Shown here piece by piece: positions 56,094 to 64,000 of a stretch of DNA of 64,000 nt (within the stretch, counting starts at the first letter, position 1; each line of letters begins with the position of its first letter). This stretch comes from Lactifluus volemus (lineage: Eukaryota; Basidiomycota; Agaricomycetes; Russulales; Russulaceae). A program made the translations under genes and the position numbers. Under the pieces are notes generated by a model. It was given only the letters and a program-made list of their open reading frames with translations, was not told where the DNA came from and made no database searches. The stretch is taken from positions 52,334 to 116,333 of the forward strand of contig WTXI01000109.1 in assembly GCA_022376515.1 (NCBI GenBank), in the 5' to 3' direction.

Positions 56094-58928
56094 CATTCAA
56101 AGAATTTGTGGAGGTTCGTGTTTCGCTTTCATGGCATCCGTGCGCGTATGGAATCATGCTTTTTTTTGGGTTTTGCCTACAGCAATGTATGCGTCATCCG
56201 GATGCAAACCGCCTCGACATGAAGAACTTTGTGAACCGACCGATCCCACGTCTCGCGCGGTACGAGCTATTGCTGAAGGGCGTGATGGAAGCCAGCACCG
56301 AGGGTCACGAGGACCACGAGAGCATTCCTCAGGTCATCGAAGTGATCAAATCGCTGCTCAAGGAAACGGAACCGGGCGTCACGTCCGCGAATCAGAAGGT
56401 CGAGTTGTGGCGGTACAATTCGAATTTGGTGTTCAAGCCCGGCGAGGTGGTGGTGAGTAGTCTGTCCTCCCCAACTCGCGTCAGCCGGGTGAAAAACTGT
56501 CTGTTGTAGGATATGGATTTGTTGGCCGAGAGTCGGTCGCTTATCTACACAGGAAAACTCCTTCATCAGCCGGATATGGGTTTCGAATGGAGTGGATGGA
56601 GCGGTTGCTAATTGTGATTGCGGCATAGTGGTGATGACGAAGTTGAAAGAAAAGGACGGGATTACAAAGTACCACGTCAACGCGTCAACCGCCGAGTATA
56701 TAATTTCCGCCCTTGCTTTATCTGCGTGCTGAAGTTGACTTTATAATCTAGCCTATTCCCCTGGATCTATGTGAGAAACATTCAATATGGATGGTCGGCA
56801 GTCGTACCGCATCACACGTTAAATGTAGTATCTTTGATATTTTGATATCTGTTACGAATTCTCTTATGAAACAGTATACAAGCCACTATTGACATACCCA
56901 CTAATTCTAATTTGTCGATTCGCTGGTAAACTTGGGTTGCTGATTGATTATGTCGCCCTGATCTTTACGTAGTGGGCCGTGCGCATTGACGCGTTGACGC
57001 CGCGTCACCTTGACGGAGTTGATTTTTTCCTCGGTTGTCTTGACCCTTGAAACTTTACCAAACCCCCCACACAGCATGGCATTGGCCTGCTCTTTGAATT
57101 TGGCGGAGGTAATGGCGATGCAGCACAAGCAAACACCCCAGGTGTCAACCCGGAACCTGTGACCGACTCCCGCGCCGTGTACCCGTGCACGATACTGCAC
57201 ACTGGCCGACTCGGAGGGCTGTACACTGTGTACGCCGAGTCGACTCAGGCACGGTCTGATTGGAAGGAAAGCTTCAGGAAGCGATTGGGTTGCGCAAGGT
57301 CGTGCAGGAGTCGAACAAGGTGTTCGAAGTCGAGACGCTCAGCTCGGACACCTTTTTTGTCCCGTCTATGCTCTCGGCACCGGGGAATCAGTACGTGGAA
57401 TACAGAGATTGCGTTTACTGGGAAGGTCACCTGCCCCGTGCCGTTTAGTAAGCAAGCCTCGGCTTAGACAAAAAGCATGGACGTTGCTAAATTTGCTCGT
57501 TTCTAGCTACCGCTGATGGCCGTGCTCTCGTCGCGGTCGGTTGCACAGAGGGTGTCTGGATCGGTTACCGGCACGATTCTCGACGTGAGGGTGTTTTTTT
57601 TCGAGTTGCCGTGATGCTGTTTTGTAAGCTCAAACCGCCTTGCAGCCTGTTGCACCTCAAGATGGTTACGCAATGTGCGATGTTAGAAGACTTCTGAATT
57701 TTCCTCGTTCTTGCCGACAAGGTGAAAGGGAAAAAGACCCTTTCTATTTTACCTACCTCGGATTTTTATTTGTTAAATTCGATTTTTTTTTTTCAGTCGC
57801 TCTTTTCATACCATATTGAGGCTCGTACCTTCATCTCCAAATAGTCGCTGGGAGTTTTGGAGGAGGCACCCTTGTCATTTACATGAAGAAGAAAGGGGTA
57901 AAGTTCTCTCTTAGTTGTCCCCTCAGTCGATCTAACGTGGCGGTTAGCTTGATAGTGTTTTCCGCGTACTCGAGCCCGTTGTTGGCAATCAACGAGAGAA
58001 CAAAAGCTCCGGTATCTCTCAGCTCCCCACTTGGCTGGCGACAACCTCGCTCAGAGTGGTTCCGAGTCTACCGAGTACGTATACTCCGACCTCCGGGAAC
58101 GAACCCCACTGTTGACACCACTTGACAGGACTTCTTCCTCCCGTCAGAATCGTATGACCTCATCTTCTTGAAAGCGAGGATCGCCATTCTCTGCACAAAG
58201 GGCTTCGAGATCATGGATCTCTCCGAGTCAGTCTTTCTCTCTTCGTACCTCATTTACGCGTTTCATGTCTGATCCGTTATCTGCAGTTTCAAGAGCGTAA
58301 CTTCCACAACGTGACGATCCTCGTCACGAGAAGCTCGCTAAACGATGCGAGTCATGTCGTCCAATGGGTATGTTCCGGTCAAGCGAGAACGAGTTCCTGC
58401 TGTGCTATGATGGTAATTCTTCATGTACTTTCGCTTCCTCTCTTGATGCTCATCTATCTTCGCAGAATTCGGGTTGTATGTGAATCGACATGGGGACCCA
58501 AGTCGTACGAAAGGTACGATCGAGTGGGAGGGTACCGCAGAGCACGTCGCATGGCACCCTCCTTACATCCTCATCTTCGACTCGCGCTCCATCGAAGTGC
58601 GACATGTTAAAACTGGACGACTGCCGGATTATTCTAGGCCATGACCTGCGATTCATTTGGGACGGGCGCGGGGCGTGATTACCACTCTCTGCGCCGGGCC
58701 CCAATGGAAGCTGGGAAGAGGCACCATGACAAGAGGCGCGTGTGCATGGCTTCATGCGCGCAGAAGACGTATCACAAGGGTGCCCTGGTTCAGGCGGACC
58801 TGCGGCATGGTACGGGACAGTACATCTTCGAGTTGATCTCGACTGTACCGCTCTTCCTCCCTGAGAGGCTGGCGTCGCCGACGCAGCACTCGTCTTTCCT
58901 TCACCCTACCCTGAATGGGTCACCATAA
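56094..58928 (+). pseudogene. Rho-GEF remnant 4 (partial DH, PH, CNH)
   Basis: Same start as remnant 1, in the DH domain (AFKEFVE, then QCMRHPDANRLDMKNF ... RLARYELLLKG). Part of the PH exon is deleted after GFEWSGWS. A ~275 bp block is inserted at about 56767-57040. A one-base loss near 57268 shifts the frame in the segment equal to WKEKLQEAIGL. Two bases are missing where remnants 1 and 3 read GAGGCACTCGTACC (near 57826), an independent break close to their extra T. CNH and C-terminal segments follow to the stop at 58928. It converges on NLR-D and lacks the two insertions of remnant 1. Confidence 0.83.
56767..57040. other. Insertion of unknown class in Rho-GEF remnant 4
   Basis: AT-rich block between the segments matching PIPLD and LTLANF, not present in remnant 1. 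No clear termini or duplication; boundaries approximate. Confidence 0.4.
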
Positions 58929-59319
58929 ATCGCGAACCGAACAGACAGACAAGTGCCTACTGTACATCCCCTCCTTTCCCCCCTACCCCCACCCTTAAAC
59001 GAACTGTTCGTTGCTCTCATTATGATATGTACTTGATTCGCGGCCCCTCTGTTCATATATGTATATCAAGAAAGTACTGGAGTATGTGCCTGGATTGTGG
59101 ATGGAATCAAATTGGGGAAATTGGCTCAGTCCGTGTAGATGTCGCGTGCGCAAACCGTCACCTAGGAATCACGTGACTGATATTGGCCGAAGAATGATAA
59201 CACGAATATCTTCCCAAGACTCAGAATTCGACACACTCTGATGAATCATAATCATAGATTCACTGGTGCTACCTCTGCCAGTGAATTTTGGGATGGCATA
59301 TATACATAGTGTACCGACT
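58929..59319. other. Spacer between Rho-GEF remnant 4 and NLR-D
   Basis: Shared 3' flank of the unit, including a CACGTGACTGATATTG segment. No gene seen. Confidence 0.5.
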
Positions 59320-62300
59320 CTAGCTAGATGAACTAGGAACATGTACCGTAGCCCAATTCGATCCATGTACAAAGTTTGAGAAATCAAGCTGGGAATAATT
59401 TCTGCCTGAAATCCAGACAGTGTTAGACCTATTGAAATATGGCCGGTGAATCTGGGGAATCCATAAAAGAAGCTCTCCATTCTCCCCACACACCCAACCA
59501 TCATTATTAACCGGGAACTTGTCAATGTCTTCCGTTCTGCGCTTGTCCGGATGAATCGCGCGACTTCGCGAGGCCGAGGCGGTGCGCAGGGTTCCGACAT
59601 GCCACATGCGAATCGTGCAATCTTCTGAGGCCGAGGCGATCCGTTGTCCATCCGGCAAGAACGCAACAGAATCGACTGGATCGGTGTGTCCAGTAAATGG
59701 GCCCGCCACGATATCTCCTGTTGTTGCATCCCACACGCGAATCGTACGATCTTCAGAGCCGGAGGCAATGTACTGCCCATCTGGTGAGAACGAAACAGAG
59801 TTGACCCCACTCGTATGTCCAGTAAATGGGCTGGCCACAAGTGCTCCTGTTGTGGCATCCCACACGCGAATCGTGCGGTCATTTGAGGCTGAAGCAATGC
59901 GCTCCCCGTTCGTCGAGAATGCAACAAATCTGACCTCGTCGCTATGCCCAATAAACGGCCCGGCTAAAACCTCTCCTGTTCCTGCATCCCACACACGAAT
60001 CATGCGATCGACGGAAGCTGAGGCAATGCGCTGCCCGTCCGATGAGAACGCAATGGAGAAGACACCATCGGCGTGTCCAATAAATGGGCCGGCTACAACC
60101 TCTCCTGTTGCAGCATCCCACACACGGATCGTGCAATCTGCCGAGCTCGAAGCGATGCGCTGCCCGTTCGGTGAGAATACAACCGACCAGACATGAAAAT
60201 TATGTCCTGTAAACGGGCCCACTACGACCTCTCCCGTTGCTGCATCCCATACACGAATCGTGCAGTCGTTCGAGGCCGAGGCGATTCGCTGTCCGTCTGG
60301 CGAGAATGAAACACAATCAACCCAATCGGTGTGTCCAATAAACGGGCCCGATGTGACCTCTCCAGTTGTGGCATCCCAAATACAAATCGTGTGATCTGCT
60401 GAGGCCGAGGCGATACGCTGCCCGTCCGGCGAGACCGCAATACAAAAGACCAGACTGGTATGTCCAGTAAACGGACCTGCTACGGCCGCTCTTGTTGTGG
60501 CGTCCCACACACGAATCGTGCGATCAAACGAGGCCGAGGCGATGCGCTGTCCGTCTGGCGAAAGCGCAATAGAAGAGACTAAATGGGCGTGACCAGTAAA
60601 CGGGCCCGCGATGATATCTCCTGTTGCAGCATCCCACATACGAATTGTGCGATCAACTGAGGCGGAGGCAATACGCTGCCCGTCAGGTGAGAATGCAACA
60701 GAGAAGATTGCACTGGTGTGTCCACTAAACGGGCCCGCCATGACCTCTCCCGTTGCAGAATTCCAAACACGAATTGTGTGATCGAACGAGGCCGAGACAA
60801 TGCGCTCCCCGTCCGGTGAAAATGCAACAGAGAGGACTGGTTCAGTGTGTCCAGTAAATGGGCCCACTACGATCCCTCCTACTGGAGAACCCCACAGTCG
60901 AATGGTGCGATCATGCGATGCCGAGGCAACGCGCTTCCCGTCCGGCGAGAATGCAACTGAGTTGACCTGAGCCCTGTGTCCAGTGAACGGGCCTGCTACA
61001 ACCTCTCCTGTTGTAGCATTCCATATGCGGATCGTGCGATCGCGCGAGGCAGACGCGATGCGCTGCCCGTCTGGCGAGAACGCAACAGACATGACCACAT
61101 GTCTATGTCCAATGAACGGTCCCGCAACGACATCTCCTGTTGCGGCATCCCACACACGAATCGTGTGATCTGCCGAGGCCGAGACAATCCGCTGTCCGTC
61201 CGGCGAGAATCCAACAGAAAGGACCATATCGGTGTGCTTAGCAAACGGGCCCGCTACAAGCTCCCCCGTCGTGGCATCCCACACCCGAATCGTGTCGTCT
61301 TCCGAGCCTGAGGCTATCCGCTGACCATTTGGCGAGAATGCAACAGAATTGATCGGCTCGTCATGGGCTTGAATCACCATTTCCAATGCTGGCCAATGAG
61401 ACAATTGCCCGCGATCCAAAGATAATGTGTGGGGAAATAAGTGAAGGTAATGCTTGATCATGCGGGAAGAGGATGGTGCGAAAGGAAGAGCAGATATATA
61501 TATATGCGGAGCGCTTCTTGCTATTGCCATCCCGAAATACCGAACAAATGCGAACGCATCGTTCACCAATGACAGGAGATTCTCCACGTCTATTTGGGGC
61601 TGTTGTGATTATACACAATAGTCACTACATGCCATTTATTATTATAGGATGTACCCACCTTCCGCTGCAACCACAATTTCAGAGATGCCATTGCTGGCGA
61701 TGCAAGAGCCACACTGTTCTTGATGCTAAGCACTTCTAGCCAGAACAAAAACTTTGTCTCGAACAGGGATCGAAGTTTCATGAAGAGATCTCGTTCGAAA
61801 GCAACGTGTTCTAGATGATCGTCCCAAAAGATGCAGGCATATGACAGAGCGGGCGGAATGTGCTCGGAAATTCGAGACTCCAAGCCTGGGATGTCCCTGT
61901 TCGCGAGATGTGACGACTCCAGTTTACAAATGTTGAACTTGAGGCTATCCAGCATTAAACTGAGACATGAATGTGCCAACCGACGATGCGCCTTGCCAAA
62001 GTCGACATGAAATGCCCCACTCTTCTCATCTGCTAGAAAGTCACGGAATGAAGTATGGAGAGGAACGATCGGTCGCGTTCCATCCGATGAGGTGACATTG
62101 GTCAGCACAGAGCCAAGATGTCCGAGCATTTTGAGAACTCGATCAAAATCTTCGGGGTCAGGATCCTCGGGATCATCTTTAGGTGCATGTCGGCGCAGGG
62201 AGATCAGGGAACTGATGGTGAGAGGTTCGATCGCAGCAAAAAGTTGTCCCATCACGGATCGAAATAACATCTGTGCTGCAGGCGGCTTGAAATATCCCTC

Positions 62301-63977
62301 GAGGACCTCTTCGTATAACTGGTCCAACGGATCTTGTCCATCCCGATCTCGAGAGTGTCCCAACAAGCGCTGTACGACCTCTTTCTTACTAAAGCTGAAA
62401 CTAGAAGGAGGGTTGTTTATGAATCCGCATGCAACAGAAGCCCACTGGAACAGGCCCTCCGCTGCCTTTGATAGATTCACGCCATAGTCTTTGAAAGCGT
62501 CCGGATGGAGCGCGTCCTGAAAGTACGCGAGAATATCGTCCTCCGTTTTCGCAGCAAGTTTGTCATCATCCATGTAGAGGGTGTGGACAGATAGTGCTTC
62601 CGCGAATGCAGATTCGATGCCAACGTCCGGCCTTGATGTGATGAGAATACGGAATTTTGAAGGGAGGTCGAAAAGATGATCAGCAAGGAAGGTGTGTAAT
62701 CCTCTAGTACCACTCGCATCTCCACTCTCGTCCAATCCGTCGATTACGATAAGGATTGGATCACGGATTTGTAGATCCTTGAGCGGTTCGAGGATGAGTC
62801 GTTCAAAAAGTGTACCACGATCTCGGGTACCACGAAGCGACATATGGTCCTTAAGGACCCTCCCGAGGGCGGATTTGAACGCAGGGTAGGTGTTGGAGAG
62901 ATCACAGGCAAGTGTCGTGAAAAGTTGATATGAGTCGTCTTTGGATCCTTCCGAACGAACGAAGGCGAAGTAAGATCCGAGACACTTGTCCTCGAAATGG
63001 CGTGCGACTTCATGTGCTATCGAGGACTTTCCAGTGCCTGCTTGGCCAAAGAGCACGAGGCCTCGTTCGGATTCGGAATTCTCGACCCACTTGAAGATAT
63101 GATCCAAGAAATCTTTGCGTGTTCCAGGAAGACAGCGTTTCTCATCGCCGTATCGCCAGCCTCCCTTATAAGGCAGTTCCCTGATTATGTAACCGAATTC
63201 TGTGTGCTCTCCGTCAGATCATCATCTCGTGGCCATCAATATTACGCACCGGCTTCTAAGGCTTGGTTTGACATCGATTTAAGCTATATTCGCGCTATTG
63301 AGTCCAGCAACTCCTGCTTGTTTGGCATAATATTACTCACATCGCCCTGTATTCGAAGCACAGTAACCTCCGTCATGACAGCAGCACGCGCAAGAAAATC
63401 GTCTCGCAGTCGGGTGAGGATGGTGCGGTACTGTGTGACTTTCCCGTCAACCTTGCCACGGATATTCTTCCAAGTCCGCTTTCCTGCAAATCCCATGTTG
63501 ACGATGACTAACCAAAACGCTCAGGACAACGTACCGACTTGCACATCATTCGCATACGATTCAATAAATTTGCTAATTTCCGTGACCCGTTCCAGCATGT
63601 CCTCAAGAATTTTCGCCTGGAGAGACTCCGGCTTGATCCTCCTCAAAGCGTCCGCATCTCTTGCAAACGCAAATGTATCGGATATGGCTTCAAATAGTGA
63701 TCGGACATTGTCGTCACGCTGAAACTGCTTTAGCAAAGTCTAAAAACGAGGAGAGAAAAGATAATGAATGTCCCGCATGCTCCGACAAGGCAAGGTGACA
63801 CACCTCGGGAATCTTTGAGAGCAGACTCCATGCTAGACTTGCGCAGGGATGCAGCTGGAGAACGAAAGTTAACACGGCGGAGAAGCAAAATAGCTTTGGG
63901 CATACTGATGCGATTTTTGGACCGACCACATCCATCACCTGCTTGACAACCCCAACAGCAATGGCCCATGATTCCAT
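59320..63977 (-). CDS. NLR-D: C2? - helical - NACHT - 14xWD40 STAND protein, 5' end beyond window
   Basis: The visible part starts inside the helical region (VVKQVMDVVGPKIASV) and runs through the NACHT exon (Walker A GQAGTGKSS, Walker B VIDGLDES, ILITSRPDVG) and fourteen WD40 repeats to the stop at 59320. The C2 exons expected upstream lie outside the window. WD40 residues after GH include GHRHVV, GHRAQV, GHTSAI, GHNFHV and GHSDEV, different from A, B and C. In NACHT (TISSL, DRVLK, LTNV), WD40 repeat 12 (VRFVAFSTNGE) and intron sequence it matches NLR-A rather than its neighbour C. No frame break in the visible part. Confidence 0.88.
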
Positions 63978-64000
63978 CGTATCGACAGCCTCCCCAGCAC

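Larger units (their letters stand above)
23459..63977. repeat. Tandem segmental array of NLR units, period ~11.9 kb
   Basis: The four WD40 stop codons lie at 23590, 35443, 47355 and 59320, i.e. spacings of 11,853, 11,912 and 11,965. Genes, introns and much of the spacer are similar from unit to unit. The order is a minus-strand NLR, then a spacer, then a plus-strand Rho-GEF remnant converging on the next NLR. The left edge is at about 23459. The right edge is beyond the window. Confidence 0.93.

Overview
This window looks like nuclear DNA of a basidiomycete fungus, most likely an agaricomycete. Short (50-60 bp) GT...AG introns fit the reading frames, a chromodomain Ty3/Gypsy element and a Mutator-like transposon are present, and the main content is a family of NACHT-WD40 STAND (NLR-like) genes of the type expanded in mushroom-forming fungi. 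Genus and species cannot be read from the sequence.

Layout. 1-8903: an apparently young Ty3/Gypsy chromovirus on the minus strand; the window start cuts its 3' LTR. 8904-12600: mostly non-coding, with one member of a dispersed repeat and two weak ORFs. 13019-16096: a Mutator-like transposase with five exons and two in-frame stop codons. 16215-17200: two arrays of a ~126-130 bp repeat in opposite orientation. 17441-19497: an unrecognised fungal gene with two in-frame TGA codons. 19768-23007: an intact six-exon gene with a GRF-type zinc finger and a C-terminal SUMO-interacting-like motif; its fourth intron holds a ~1.74 kb DNA-transposon-like insertion. 23079-23458: a second copy of the dispersed repeat, ending exactly where the large array begins.

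23459 to the window end: a tandem segmental array with a period near 11.9 kb. Each unit has a minus-strand gene for a C2 - helical - NACHT - 14xWD40 protein of about 1,690 residues (NLR-A to NLR-D). Three of the intervals between them carry plus-strand, 5'-truncated, decayed copies of a Rom2-type Rho1 exchange factor (DH-PH-CNH). Between NLR-B and NLR-C there are two Rho-GEF pieces and two relics of an SDA1 ribosome-biogenesis gene, which suggests a lost or collapsed unit. NLR-A and NLR-B read open, NLR-C has a nonsense codon, and NLR-D is open but runs off the window. Later insertions (a solo LTR, a 235 bp element, a 5'-truncated LINE with target-site duplication, an unclassified 275 bp block) distinguish the units.

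Biology. The NLRs share one 14-repeat scaffold. They differ mainly at a few positions per WD40 repeat, as in known fungal incompatibility NLRs, so the array looks like a diversifying non-self-recognition locus. The GEF and SDA1 pieces are best read as passengers of the amplification. Exon boundaries were fitted by eye from splice signals and frame; no database search was run.
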